Notes: generated by a model not told the origin, from the sequence alone. A stretch of 64,000 bases of DNA from Ctena decussata (GCA_963989385.1 OZ022513.1:23253928-23317927); one strand, 5' to 3'. Shown: positions 1-12,714, counted from the first letter of the stretch. Numbers and translations: made by a program.

Positions 1-19
1 CTCGTACTAATCACAGCGT

Positions 20-188
20 GTAGGCGGCAATCGAAAACGCTCCTAACAATCGATCAACGCGGATCAAATAACGTTAGAAACAGCGTTTTCGATTGCAAAT
101 TGTCGCCAATTTGCAATCGAAAACGCTGTTTCCAACGGTTTTTGATCCGCGTTCGTCGATTGCACAAGCGTTTTCGATTGCCGCCTAC
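20..188. mobile_element. Fold-back MITE, near-perfect palindrome
   Basis: The two halves are inverted copies of one another around an apex near base 104. The ends read GTAGGCGGCAATCGAAAACG and its complement, and the arms carry repeated CGATTGC and AAAACGC words. There is no ORF. The paralogous position in copy R lacks it and instead carries a different MITE (36,645-36,836). A small non-autonomous DNA transposon is the simplest reading; the superfamily is unknown and no clear target duplication was seen. Confidence 0.75.
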
Positions 189-724
189 CCGGTGTGATAA
201 TGCTTTCCTTTAATAGAAGCTCTCTGCGAAATTGGAGATGTGTTTCTTCTTTATAAGAATCGATTCTACTACCCATATGAAATGGATGAGTCCATTAATC
301 ATTGTAGGGGTGTCTAGTAAATGTTTTTACTGTTGATTCTTTTACAAGAAGGCTTAAACCCCAATCAGGCGTCGCCCTATGCCGCGTCTAATCTGCACTG
401 TTTGCCTGTGTCCCATTTATTGGGAGCTAGGCATTAATTGGTTAAGACAGATTTTCTGACAGCGCTGTTTCTTTATACACAATTCGCGACAGACGACACT
501 CAAATGGAACACAAATTACCATTCTCAGAAATATACAAAAATTACAGGAGTGGTGGCATTTGGAGATTATCTTGCGTCTACGATTCCTTAATAACAATAC
601 ATTAAATGCAACAAATGGAATAATTTTAGGTTTGTTGGTCACATTTTTAGGTCAGGAATATCATATTAGCGGAGTGATGTCAAAGTGATGTCAAAGTATG
701 CATTCACTATTATTTCAACCTGTT

Positions 725-958
725 CTCATTGACCCAGTTACCGGTGTTTACCAGTTACCGGTGATTTCTGAAGCACTCTCCAAATTTTGTTTACGTCAAA
801 GCGATTTGCATACCGGAAGTTTTTGTTTTGAGCTGTCAAAATCTCCCGCTAACCGTCAGTCCTTTTAACTCATGAAAATGAGATTCCTATTATTTAATTA
901 CTGATATATAAACATAGTTTATAAATCAATTAAGATCACCGGTAACTGGGTAAAGGAG
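725..958. mobile_element. 234-bp TIR element, private to copy L
   Basis: The imperfect inverted ends are CTCATTGACCCAGTTACCGG on the left and the complement of CTCCTTTACCCAGTTACCGG on the right. The word ACCCAGTTACCGGTG is exact at both ends and partly repeated just inside the left end. Copy R runs straight from the left flank into the right flank (near 37,660), so this is an insertion in L or an excision from R. There is no coding capacity, and the target duplication was not resolved. Confidence 0.7.
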
Positions 959-1159
959 CATATATGGCGGCAAATACATACTATATTTGTAGACTGGTCT
1001 TGCTAAAGACAGTCTAAAAACCATTAGTCATACATAACGGTTGGAATGATAACTATTACTTTCCCGGGTGATTTTACTTTCACATATACGAGGGTCTTAC
1101 AAAAAGTCTAACTGTCTAATGACTGAGTCTAAGGCAAATGATAAGTAGCACAGGGTAAA

Positions 1160-1318
1160 ATCGATTCCGCCAATTTTCGCTTCCTGCAGAGAATGTCCGT
1201 CATATTTGGCTTCCGCCGAGACTGTCCGCGAACTCTTGCTTCCTGCAGGGACTACTGTCCTCGAAAACTGGCCTCCTACCGAGACTGTCCGCGTGATTCT
1301 GCTTCCTGCCGAGAGCCT
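1160..1318. repeat. GCTTCCTGC / GAGACTGTCC short tandem repeat
   Basis: Four to five degenerate units alternate the words GCTTCCTGC(C/A) and GAGACTGTCCG at a spacing of about 30-35 bp. The same motif family forms both arms of the large palindrome at 56,215-56,490, so this looks like one arm of a related fold-back repeat. The paralogous part of copy R lacks it. Open frames on both strands here come from the stop-poor GC-rich unit and not from a gene. Confidence 0.6.
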
Positions 1319-1616
1319 TTGCTGCAACACAATTTCTATTTGTGTATTGCAGAGGTCGACATTTGCCTAATTGATATTAGTATTTTTTTTACGCAGCCAT
1401 TTACACGAGACCTAGTATTCAAAACCAAAAACTGTATACTTTTTATTGCCTCTGAGTATATATTGGAAAGTCAACAGTCATTTTATCGTAACTGTTTCTT
1501 TGCTACACACCAAGTGAACACAACACGTTTAAATTTAATCGTCAGTCTATTTTTGTTTAATTTGTTTCTTTTTAAATGTATTTATGACAAGCGTGTTTTA
1601 GGTTACATCATTTAAC

Positions 1617-3868
1617 AAGAGGGCCATGAGCACCTGCATCGCTCACCTTAGTAAACAGATCAATGGTCAAACTAGGATCATCACTTGAACAAACCTGATA
1701 GTTTATACTGTCAAAACATGAGAGACATTTGTTAAAGCTCAAAAAATGACCTTGAACTCTATTGCTAAGAATGTTCAACTACTCATTTATTGACTGTATT
1801 TATTAACTTCTGCACCAACTTTTTCTACAAGTTCCATGAACTCTTATATTCAACCATTTTCCCATGTAAAAGCACGAGAAAGCAAATTTGACCTTGCCAT
1901 AAATCATCAGAGTCCCCCAGCCCCTGGAGGCTCTCCATGAAATTTGGTTACAATTTGCATAGTGGCTTTTGAGCAGATGTTTGAAATTGTCATAATATGA
2001 GAATCCTGTGTCAAAGGTCAAAGAATCACCTTAACCTCTTGTACTCACTTATCCTTATGTACTCATTAAGATGACTGCATATACCAGATTTTTGGCCTTA
2101 ATCTTTGAAATTTTCCTAGGAATCTTGTGCTCTAGAATATTTGACTTTGCCGTTGAAAAACTCAAGGACATCATTTGAACAATCTTGATGGTACTCGAGT
2201 AGTCGATCCTACATACCATGTGTCAAGGCCATCGGTCTATTGGTTCTGGAGAAGAAGATTTTTAAATGATTTTACTATATATGGGCGTGGCAGTCATGTT
2301 GATTATGTGACCCAGACCATTTGAACACATTTTCCTTCCCTCAACTCCTGGAGGCTCTATATGATATTTGGTTTCAATTGACTCAGTGGCGTTTAAGAAG
2401 AAGTTTGATATTGGCAAAATATGAGAATTCAGGGTCAAAGAACGATCTTGACCTCTTGTACTCACGAGTCTTCATGTACTCATAAAGACGACAGTATTTA
2501 CAATTGTTAAGGTCTAAATCTTCAAAACTTCCCATGGAATCAAATGTTCTTGCATTTTCCCATATTTGACCTTGCTATAAAAAAGGTCAAGGTCAACCCA
2601 AGGTCATCATTTGAATATTCAAGGGTACTCAAGTACCTGATGCTACATACCAAGTTTCAAGGCCATCGGTCAACTGGTTCAATAGAAAAATAGTTTTTAT
2701 TTTTTTATTTTTACAATATATGTGCGTGGCGGCCATAATTGTCATGTCACCTAGACCATTTGAACAAATTTACATTCCCTTAACTCCTGAAAGTTCTATA
2801 TGTAATTTGGTAACAACTGACCCAGCGGCTTTTGAGGAAATTGTTTGAAATTGACAATAATGAGAGACCTGGGTCAAAGGTCAAAGAATGACCTTGACCT
2901 CTTGTACTCACAAATCTTCATGTACGCATTAAGATGGTTGTATCTAACAAATTTTAGGCCAAAATCTTAAACAGTTTCCAAGAAATCTTATAACCTAGCA
3001 TTTTCCCATATTGGACATTGCCGTAAGAAATGTCAAGGTCAACTTAAGGTCATCATTTGAATATTATTGATGGTCATCAGGTACCAAATGCTCCATACCA
3101 AGTTTCAAGGCCATCGGTCAATTGGATCTAGAGAAGAATAGTTTTTTAAGTTTTTTTTACCATATATGGGCTTGGCAGCCATATTGGTACAGTGACCCAG
3201 GCCATTTTAACAAATTACTATTCCCCCAGCCACTGAAACTTCTATATGGATTTTGGTAATAATTGACTCATTGGCTTTTGTGGAGATTGTCTGAAATTGT
3301 AGAAATATGAGAGACCTGGGTCAAAGTTCAAAGAATGTCCTTTACCTCTTGTACTCATAAATCTTCATGTACTCACTAAGTTGACTGTATTTACCAATTT
3401 TTAGACCAAAATCTTCAACAGTTTCCGAGAAATCTTATGTTCTAGCATTTTCCCATATAAAAGCACCAAAGACCAAATTTGAGCTTACCGTAAAATAGGT
3501 CAAGGTCAACCCAAGGTCATAATTTGAACAATCTTAGTAGAACGCACGTACTCAATGTTACATACCATGTTTCAAGGTCATTGGCCTTTTGCTTCTGGAG
3601 AAGAAGAGATTTAAGGCTTTTACCATATATGGGCATGGCGGCCATGTTGATCATGTGACCAGGACCGTTTGAACAACTTTTGGTTCCTAAGACCCCAGGA
3701 GGCTACATATGAAATTTAGTTACCATTGTCCCAGTGGTTTCAGAGGAGAAATCGTTTGAAATTGTGGACGGACGACAGACCGACGGAAGGCGACGGACGA
3801 CGGAGCATTTCCATTCTATAAGCTCCCCCGGAGCCGCTGACTCAGGTGAGCTAATAAAACTTTGCCAA
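1617..3868. mobile_element. Minisatellite-bearing element with GCTCACCT-like ends
   Basis: The sequence is absent from copy R. Internally there are about four to five units of roughly 420-450 bp, marked by the phrase ACCTCTTGTACTCAC near 2,033, 2,450, 2,897 and 3,342. Each unit also carries CAAGGCCATCGGTC and repeated AAGGTCA words. The right end has short GACGGACGAC repeats (about 3,765-3,805) followed by CTCAGGTGAGCT. The complementary GCTCACCTTAG lies about 30 bp inside the left end. There is no ORF of note. It is probably a non-autonomous element whose body is a long-unit tandem array; the class is uncertain. Confidence 0.65.
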
Positions 3869-4179
3869 AAGAAAAAAACTTGTCAATGAAAAGAACAGCT
3901 TATTGTCAAAATCCGTATTCTAACGTTTCGAAATTTTGTCTTTAAATAGCTGTATGTTATGGATTTAGATGCATGGCATTTTGATTTGCGTCGCAAAAGA
4001 TACAACTACTTGTGCCTTTTTTATACATACTATTTGTGTCTTTTTTCATATGGAAAACTGTGCATATCCCATACATATAGGAAATCATAACACACTAATA
4101 CAACGTACAGAGGAAATGCGGTGATCATTCAGGACAAACGTTCATTTGCTCAACAGTCACTGTGGCTCTTTTTATTATA

Positions 4180-4379
4180 GGCTTTTGGTTGGTTGGTTGC
4201 TTTGGGTTTAACGGCCCTTTGAGACGGTATTTAAGTCCATATCGGGCCGTCTCCCTGAAAGGGGGAGGAAGGAAAGATAAATGACAGGTAAGAGAAAAAA
4301 TGTCCAAACAATGTCCACCAGCACCTACTGCAAGCACAGTAGGCCCTTGCCCTACTTAGGCACAAAGACGTAGGACGCC
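4180..4379 (-). mobile_element. SINE-like repeat (family 2), reverse strand
   Basis: Read on the reverse strand, the body CAAGGGCCTACTGTGC, a pyrimidine-rich stretch and a tail with GACGGCCCGATATGG match the forward copy at about 38,485-38,610. The tail then runs into a GGTATTTAAGTCC-like word similar to the GTATTTCAGTCAT word in the tail of SINE family 1. The segment is missing from copy R at 43,640. A clear pol III box pair is not visible, so this may be a 3'-biased fragment. The simple repeat (GGTT)n lies at its 3' end. Confidence 0.6.
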
Positions 4380-5387
4380 CCATTTATTCTAGACGTAGAC
4401 ATTCTTACAAACCTGAGTATTAGATGTGCCCATACACGCCCATGTTTTCCCGCCATTCTACAAAGGAGGACAACTTTTGTGACTTTCTGTTTGCTTTCTT
4501 GGACAATGGGGCCCTTCCAATAGGGGACTCATTTTTAAGGGAACGAATTTAGGAGAGCATTTTTGTTTCCATTAAACATTATGTCCCTCTTTAGAAAGGA
4601 GGCAGAATAAAAATTGCAGAGTTGCATCCTCTGAAATTATATACATTTATTCAACTGAAAGAAAAAAAAATATTTTGTCTTGTATGCTCTTTTGTGTGTG
4701 GCCCTTATAAATGTTCGAGAAAATCAACAATGTACATTGCAACGGGAGTTTCAGATGCATCTGTTACATGTACTCACTTTGCCTATTTCTTCGCCCCCGT
4801 ACATCTTCGACACAGATTTGTTCGATGAGATATAAATCACCATCATTTATTTATTTATTTTTTTTTTTTGGTTTATTATTATTATTTATATTTATAATTT
4901 CTAATTATCTAATTATATTCATAATTCATGTCCTAACTTTAGGGATGGAGTTTTATGCCCTCCTAAATTAGCTTTAATTGTCAAAGTTGGTATAATAGAA
5001 CAAAGTAAACAGTCGTAATTTAATTATTTTTTTATAATTGTCATGTGAACAAAACATCATTTTCAACCCAACATAGATCAATGTCAACAGTTAGCACATT
5101 TACACTTAACCCGAAAACTAGAGGAGAAACATACTTTTTTCGGCAGGATCAACCCAGTAAAACGTAGGTTGAAATAACTTCCATTGAAGATGCTAGGCTG
5201 GTCACAACTCCTATCGGAAGCTTTCTTTTTGCAATCAAAGGAATACACATAACGTAAATGTTAAAAAGTCATTCATGAGGGGGTTTGGTTATTCACAATC
5301 CAATATTTATGCTTTATCTGACATAAAGTGTACAAGACTCGTCGGAAATGGTAAGAGCATCCGTTTAAGATTTGACATCTTCTAGTT

Positions 5388-6935
5388 AGCTCGCCTGAAC
5401 GAAAGTTCAGGAAGAGCTATTGTTGTCACCACGGCGTCGGCGTCGGCGTCCGCGTCCGCGTCAGCGTCCGCGTCCGCGTCCGCGTCAGCGTCCGCGTCGG
5501 CGTTCGGATTGGATGTTTTGGTTAAAGTTTTTTAAAGACCTATATCTCTTTAACCCATGGATGGATTCTTTTGATACTTGCACTGTAGTTAGATATTGGT
5601 CTAAGGTTTAACAGGGTACCACCCCCACCCCACTCCGTGACCTTGATGTCAAGGTCATGGACTTAGAAATTTTTTTTTTTTGACTGGATGTTTTGGTTAA
5701 AGTTTTATAAAGCCCAATATCTCCTTAACCCATGGATGGATTCCTTTGATACTTGCACTAAAGTTAGATATTGGTCTAAAGTTTTCGAAGGTACTACCCC
5801 CACCCCCCTCTGTGACCTTGATGTCAAGGTCATGGACTTAGAATATTGTCTTTTTATTAATTGGGTGTTTTGGTTAAAGTTTTTTAAAGACACATATCTC
5901 CTAAACTCATAGGTGAATTCTTTTTATATTTGCACTGTAGTTAGATCTACAGAGTACTACCCCAACCCCACTCAGTGATCTTGATGTCAAGGTCAGGGAC
6001 TTGGGAATTTTTTGTGTTTTTTAAAGTTTTGTAATTGCATACTGATTCATAATGCTTTGCAGAGATTAAGTTTATTCTTGAACTGATGTTAGACTCTTTT
6101 TTGAGTTTTTACAAAACACCTTATACTTACCCCACTGGATGACCTTGAAGTCAAGGTCATCGACTTAGAATTTTGTCTTAAAGATTTTGGTCAAAGTTTT
6201 ATATTTATGAAGACATAATTTCACAGTGCCATGATGATGGACTCAGTTGATACTAATACTTGGACTGATGTTAGATAATGGTTCAGGGTTTTGATACATC
6301 CTAGCCACCCCCCCCCCCCCTCCCGTCAGTTTCCTTACCTCAACCTCATGGACTTTGAAATTTCATTTCATTTTTTTTTTTTTTTTAATTTTATTTTTAA
6401 GACTTATTTCTGAGATAGCTTTTGTTTATAAATGTGTCTTCATTATGGACATGCTTGCATGAAGTTTTATGCATAGCAGTCCACATAGCCCCCCCCCCCC
6501 CACCCACACACACACACCACCACCCCCTACCCGTTAGTTTTTTTTACCTCAAGCTCATGGACTTTGAAATATCATTTCATTTTTTTTATTTTAATTTAAT
6601 TTTTCAGACTTATTTCTGAGATAGCTTTTGTTTATAATGTGTTTTCATTATGGACATGCTTGCCTAGAAGTCCACATAGCCACCCCCCCCCCCCCCTCCC
6701 CCCTACCCGCCATTTTTTTGTACCTCAAGCTCGTGGACTTTGAACTTTCATTTCATTTTTTTTATTTTAATTTTATTTTAAGACTTATTTCTGAGATAGC
6801 TTTTGTTTATAAATGTGTTTTCATTATTGACATCCTTGCTTGAAGTTTTATGCATGGCAGTCCACACCACCATAGCGGCTGTGTGATGAGCAAGCACCAA
6901 TTCAGGCGAGCTATGCTGTCAGGCGACAGCTCTTG
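5388..6935. mobile_element. Minisatellite-bearing element with AGCTCGCCTGA ends
   Basis: This is absent from copy R, whose flanks join near 48,900. The ends are AGCTCGCCTGA (5,388) and TCAGGCGAGCT (6,902-6,912), each followed by a second short hairpin. Inside are a GCGTCC/GCGTCG hexamer run (5,430-5,510), three units of about 175 bp (5,510-6,010) each with TGACCTTGATGTCAAGGTCA, and then three to four units of about 165-210 bp (6,240-6,850) with TTATTTCTGAGATAGC and long C and T tracts. The architecture resembles 1,617-3,868. Predicted ORFs here only read through repeats. Confidence 0.7.
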
Positions 6936-7985
6936 TTTTGATATAGATTCATAAAATTCTAATTTTGATTAAGATCCATCAGATGCATGCATGTTATTAT
7001 GATGTTGAAGTTTCGAAAAGATCCAATGCACTCTGAAGGAGTTCCTTGGTCATAAGCATATGCTTTTGATCAGCATAACTCATTGGATATCTATGATACT
7101 TATGTCAGTCTTCAGCGATGTTCAAGAAGTAGACGTCTAGCATAGCCTGGCAAAAACATACAACTCTGTTGGGATTGCAGCCACTTTTTCAGAGTGACTT
7201 CATTACTCAAAACTTCCAAAGAAACAATAATGTCATGCAATTCTTAGAGCTAAATGGTTCTGAAACTAACATAATCAATAAAGGCGCCTGCTTGTTCACA
7301 GGGTCAAATAATATCGTGGCTTCTATGCAATTATGTGTACCAGACCCCATCATAAGACGAAAACACAAAGCCTCATATAGGGCTTGGCTAGTTGTGTTAA
7401 GTATAATAGAGGCAAAGAATTACACACAACGATGGAAAGCTTTTAAAAGGCTTATCGGCGCATTAAAAGTTGGTGCAAATAAGCAGCTTACTAGAGATAT
7501 AATCAATGAATCGCATTTGCAACCTATTACGGGATGGAAGAAAATGCATTAAATAACCGTCTTCTATCATTTTCAATTTTGAAAACTGATTGTTGTGTTT
7601 GGTCATGTCTGCTAATAAGCAACTAAGCTTTACTTTTATCCTGCGAAAATTGCAACAGCACATGATACTTATAATGGTAATTTATTATATACCAAGCAGA
7701 GCAATACTCAACGCACTACATTATAGTCAAATTTTCGGAACAGTTTCGTCAATCGACGTCGTATCATGACGTATTTATGTTGTCAGGACGCGATCAAAAC
7801 TTTGTGGAACCATGCACACATGCCACTTTGTTGGTGATGTAGTGTCGTGGCTCAAATATCTAAATGGCTTGACGGAAAGCACTGCATCTTGGGTGCCACT
7901 AAATTTTAGTACATTGCGATTTTACCGCTATATAATACCGAATATAATATTCGTTACAGTGCAAACATCCGACGCATCTCCATAT

Positions 7986-8219
7986 GAGCCGCGACGTGAA
8001 TAACCAACAATGTGGTTGTGCGCCCAGCGCCGACTCATATCAAGCTGGGCATCCACCCACTGATCAGGCTCTTTGCTAAGCGCTTAATGTGCAGCTAAGG
8101 GTCTAAGCTACCTTCATGCGGACAGCGAAGGCTCTGATCAGTCTGGGCGGATGCCCAGGCTGATCTGAGTCTGCGCTGGGCGCACAACCACATTTGTTGG
8201 TTTTCTCGTGTCGCGGCTC
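7986..8219. mobile_element. MITE family 1, copy A
   Basis: A 234-bp fold-back element whose ends are GAGCCGCGAC and GTCGCGGCTC, flanked on both sides by ATAT (7,982-7,985 and 8,220-8,223). The second word inward is AACCAACAATGTGGTTGTGC, mirrored at the other end. The paralogous position in R (about 53,365-53,390) is empty. No ORF. Confidence 0.88.
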
Positions 8220-8639
8220 ATATATATTTGCTTTTGGGACTTGTATCATTGAAGGCTTTTGATCTCGATGGTTTCATTTTTTTAAAAAAAATGACTTCAG
8301 TTTAAATAAACAAAATGCCTAGAACATAGTCCAGTGCATAGTCCAACTGGCCTTTAGCGGATGATATTAACTACTTATATAGCATTTAAATTTTTCACAA
8401 AGTAGCATTATTGCCAAACATTGTCAACTGTTTTTACTTTTTTCTTGAATCATAATGATTACAGATAGTGCAGATTAATTGTTCTTTATAAGGTATTTCA
8501 GTAAAATACGTTACTGTTATGGAGTTACTTAGCCTAAGAGACATCGTCAACATCTTATCACATTATGTTAGTAATTGTTAATTAAGGAAAGTAATTGTTA
8601 GCTAAACCTAATGTTACTGGATTTATGTCTTTTCCTTTT

Positions 8640-9168
8640 CATGCGATGTTGTTTTCACTTGACGCCAAACGATATGGATTAACATACCTTTTACATGTAC
8701 ATGTACAAATTCCATAAATCCAGCTTCAGAAGTTAGCGAAAATTATTCCAAATTTAATAAAAGTTTGTTAATTTAGTGAATGAACATGCAAGTAATTTAC
8801 TACGTTATGTATTTATAGTAACTCGTGCGCTTTGAGTTTAACGAGCACGCATTTCTTGCTTCCTACTGCAAAAGTACGGTGAGCCGAAAGTATCGTCGGA
8901 TGGCAATTTTTATCGACTATTTGGCTGATAAGCATTAGAATTGAGACATACGTTTTCGATAGGATCTTGATAAAGTTTTGCACCTTCTCCGCTGAATAAT
9001 GTAAAAAAAAAAAATAAAAATCCATCACTATTTAATCTATGGCAAGAATATTGTACATGAACATGTATTGTAGTATATGCTTTGTACTATCTGTCGTCAT
9101 TTAGAGAACGTTGTCCTCATGGGCCTATGGCTTATTGGATTTATGAATAAAGTTACTACTACTATGTT
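8640..9168 (+). other. Copy-L-only segment ending in a retroelement-like 3' tail
   Basis: Copy R lacks this stretch (compare near 53,770). The last 60 bases contain GGCCTATGGCTTATTGG and then ATGAATAAAGTTACTACTAC, that is, an AATAAA signal followed by a short ACT repeat. That resembles the 3' end of a LINE or other polyadenylated retrocopy. No protein signature is readable upstream, so it could equally be sequence lost from R. Confidence 0.3.
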
Positions 9169-11223
9169 ATATTACCGGAAGTAAATTAAACTATAATAAC
9201 TGCATACAAAATGCAATGAAAGCATTAGTTTGTTAACATGTGTAAAACAACGAAAACATAAGCGTAACAAGCATAATTAAAATATCACAACATCTACAAA
9301 TGTTCGTGAGAGTGTCCAAACGGGGTTTTTTATGATTTATATTCATGAAAACTTTCAATCAATATTTTCAAATCGTAATAGTCATAAAAATTTGTTTACC
9401 TGAAAACTATAAACTATAAGCTACTGTTGATGGTCTAGTTTAGCGAAAATTTGAAAATGAAACTTCCACCATTTTCAGTTTTCTCCAGTTCACAGTTTAT
9501 GAAAATTGCTAACGGTTAATTTAGCAACAAGAGATGATCCGAATATTCCCACAAACAACTTCATTTCTATCAGTGAATCAAACAATTATCCTTAGCTAGA
9601 CTAAGTGTAATATACACCTGGAAAAAAGTTGTGCAATCAGTTCTTTTCCATCGAGCATCAAAGAAAGAAAACCTAGATGCTGAAATTGATTTTGAATGAA
9701 ATTCAAAAATCTGTACATCTAACATGTTCCTACTAAATTTGGAGCCATCATTTGTCAAAAAGATGATACTTTGTTCTGGAGTAGCAAGACGGTCCTATGT
9801 TATGTAAAGGTTAAACTTGACCTTCTTATTCGCGGACGCATTTAGTAACATAACTTTTACAAGCTTTAGACTACATGTGGTTGCCACATTATCCACTTCT
9901 GGATGAAACAACTAATGAAACACGAAGCTACTTGATTGCAGTCCCAAAGTTAAACAAGCCACTCTTTCGTACAAAACACAGCGCACGCTTTCAATTAAAG
10001 TTTTAGACTGATTTACTGCCAACGGATGCCTATTTACTCGGATGTCAAGAAGCAGTATATGAAGGCTTAATAATTACGGAAAGAAACGGTTAGGAATACT
10101 ATCAGTGAAAACTTGTGAAAAGTTTAGATTAAATTTCTACAACAATAATTGGGGGCTGCTTAAATTTTTTCAGGTGTATTTATGTTATAGATACCATTGT
10201 GTCAGTCATTGTTTGAAGTGTGTTTATTCCGATCCGTTCATAAAAGAACAAACAAAACCACGAACAAACCTAGTCCCCAGCGTATACTTTGGACAAATAT
10301 TATAGCCTGTTGCGAACATTAACGCATCGTATGAAGCCATTATAGGATATTACAACTCATTAATCTAGAATTTTATGAATGGTGATGTGAATTGAAGGAA
10401 CATTGCTACTTGTATGTTTCATTGTCTGGAACATACTTATCAGTGTTCAGATTATATTTCTGATGAATTATGATTACCTACTGGTGAAATCTAGGTGAAA
10501 ATAGAAACAAATTAATTTCTTAGCCTAAATAGAATGAAACAATACCGTAAGCCATGTCGGTTTTATGTAGTTATATTTCTCTCAATCTACTGAATTTACT
10601 TTGAAATACCAGTAGTTTGAATTACTGATATCTCAAAGTAAATTTTCTGGTCCCAAAAATTCACTTTGAGTTACTATTAGTTTGAGATAACTATTATGAC
10701 ATTCTGTCGACCTTAACAAATACATCTTATGTGGCAAGAAGCTCGTTTGTTGTGTAATTATATTATACAATATAAACGTATCCATACCAAACCTAGTGCG
10801 ACAGACGTGCGTCTCTGTCTGTACACAACCTCCAATAGATGTTACGGAAGGAACTGTTAACCGATGTAATCACCATAGTACCATTCATTTCGATAACTTT
10901 TATATATTTATTTATTTTGGCATGTTATATGCAACTTGTATGTAGGTGCATGCATTCATATACTTTGTGAACAGGGTCATAATCTTAACCCGGTCCAAAA
11001 TTATATATCAAAAACCTATCAGGACAGCAGTATCGAATGTGTTTTATCTTTTGTCTTTGACAAAATATTTAACTTTGCATCTTTTATCATATGAAGGCAG
11101 TTTCATGGTAATTGTTTTCTTAAATAATAAAAACAAAATGTGTCGCATTCTGGGTACCCTTGTAGTTAGTGAATTTAGCGGATAAATTGGGTACAAAGCG
11201 AAACATATGTCTATTGTAAATAC

Positions 11224-11450
11224 CAGGGGCGTAACTAGGGGCAATTTCATAATACGCACGACCATGTTTTATTCTCTACTTCTTGAAGGGAAAGCTAGTA
11301 TTTCAGCCATTTTGGTAATTGGTATTGAAATCTTGTATAATTTATAAATATTCAGCATGCAAATATGCAGGTGCGTTTTGAAATTTTGTCAATTTTGACA
11401 AAATTTCAATACGCACTTGTGTATTTGCCGTATAGGTAGCTACGCCCTTG
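11224..11450. mobile_element. hAT-like MITE
   Basis: The 227-bp segment has ends CAGGGGCGTAACTA and TAGCTACGCCCTTG, the C-A-G-G-G-G type of terminus common in hAT elements. The interior carries its own short hairpin (AAATTTTGTC with GACAAAATTT). No 8-bp target duplication is evident. There is no coding capacity. Confidence 0.6.
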
Positions 11451-11798
11451 AATATCATAAAAAACGTTGTTTATAACTGTTGGGACTTTTAAAGAACTAC
11501 TTGCCATGAACTAATATTAATTATGCATGGGCAACTGTTCATTTGCTCTCTATTTGTTATATCGGTACACCCACATCCAATTCCAACATAAGGATTTTAA
11601 CTAGTTTCATTTTCTTCTAATTAAGCTTACGTTAGGAGTATCAGATTCACAAAAAAAAGTTAATTGAGACCAATTATACCTATTAAACACGGAAATAAAC
11701 CATGATAATGAACTATGATATGTCTGAAATCACGACCATGTGTCATATACCTCTGATATATTGATGGTCTTGAAGGAGTTCCTACTTTTAATATAAAT

Positions 11799-12034
11799 GA
11801 GCCGCGACACAACAAAACCAACAATGTGGTTGTGCGCCCAGCGCAAACTAAGATCAGCCTGGGCATCCGCCCAGTCTTATCAGAGTCTTTGCTGTCCACA
11901 TGGAGGTAGCTTAGACCCATAGCTACCCTTTAAGCCCTTAGCGAAGAATCTGATCAAACTTGTCTGATGCCCAGGCTGATCTGAGTCTGCGCTGGGCGCA
12001 CAACCACATTGTTGGTTTTGTCGTGTCGCGGCTC
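11799..12034. mobile_element. MITE family 1, copy B
   Basis: A 236-bp copy with ends GAGCCGCGACAC and GTGTCGCGGCTC, flanked by AAAT at 11,795-11,798 and 12,035-12,038. The paralogous sequence in R, which is inverted near 62,205-62,220, reads through without it. No ORF. Confidence 0.9.
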
Positions 12035-12334
12035 AAATAAAGGATGGAACCACACTTAACTCGCATTATCTTAATCGCTCACATCTCAAAGTACCCTGTT
12101 TTGACAAAGAAATTAATTTTCCCATTTCTTGTATTCTTTACTTTTCAACTCTGGCGAACTAAACTTATGGTGCTAATTTATATCTAAAATTAGGTTCACC
12201 TAAATTTGTCGGATACAAAAACTTGAAGTCAGAATTTTATCTAATCAATCTTTAAATTGTCGTTAAATCTGGGACAAGGCATCGGAGGTATGATTTTAGA
12301 ATCTTGCATCAGATGCAGCGTACTGCAATAATTT

Positions 12335-12570
12335 GAGCCGCGACACGAGAAAACCAATAATGTGGCTGAACGCCTAGCGCAGACTCAGATCAGCCTGCGC
12401 ATCCGCCCAGTTTGACCAGACTCTTGGTGAAGTGCTCAAAGGGTAGCTAAGGGTCTAAACAACCTCCATGCGGACAGCGAAGACTCTGATCAGACTGGGC
12501 GAATGCCCAGGCTGATCTGAGTCTGTGCTGGGCGCACAACCACATTGTTGGTTTTGTCATGTCGCGGCTC
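12335..12570. mobile_element. MITE family 1, copy C
   Basis: A 236-bp copy flanked by ATTT at 12,331-12,334 and 12,571-12,574. The empty site is visible at 63,93x in copy R, where a single ATTT joins the same flanks (AATAATTTGAGG). This is the cleanest demonstration in the window of the family's 4-bp target duplication. Confidence 0.93.
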
Positions 12571-12714
12571 ATTTGAGGTATGCCGATTGCTTAATCCTCT
12601 TGACGTGTTTTGCAAATTATTCTGACATGCTAATTTAGGACATCTGCAAGGATACAAACTTAATCTAATGATGATTACATCTTAAATGCATTTAATCGGA
12701 AAATACTCATAGAG

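Larger units (their letters stand above)
190..12655 (+). repeat. Segmental duplication, copy L
   Basis: This block is paralogous to 36,838-64,000. Matching blocks read by eye are: L 211-718 with R 36,852-37,680; L 960-1,080 with R 41,333-41,450; L 1,450-1,615 with R 42,905-43,080; L 3,875-5,386 with R 43,085-44,472 and 48,758-48,905; L 6,940-7,980 with R 48,890-49,990; L 8,220-10,628 with R 53,350-55,556; L 10,690-12,130 with R 62,110-63,035 (inverted); and L 12,165-12,655 with R 63,765-64,000. About 18 differences were hand counted over about 190 bases near L 485-675. Gaps between blocks are mostly insertions with recognisable ends. No coding function is conserved between the copies. Confidence 0.9.

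Noticed and set aside
5420..5611. Arg/Pro-rich ORF
   Set aside because: Generated by the GCGTCC-type hexamer run of a repeat element.
7169..7552. 127-codon forward ORF in copy L
   Set aside because: It starts at TTG, not ATG. The paralogous stretch (about 49,130-49,525) is full of indels and stops, and no motif is recognisable. Chance ORF.
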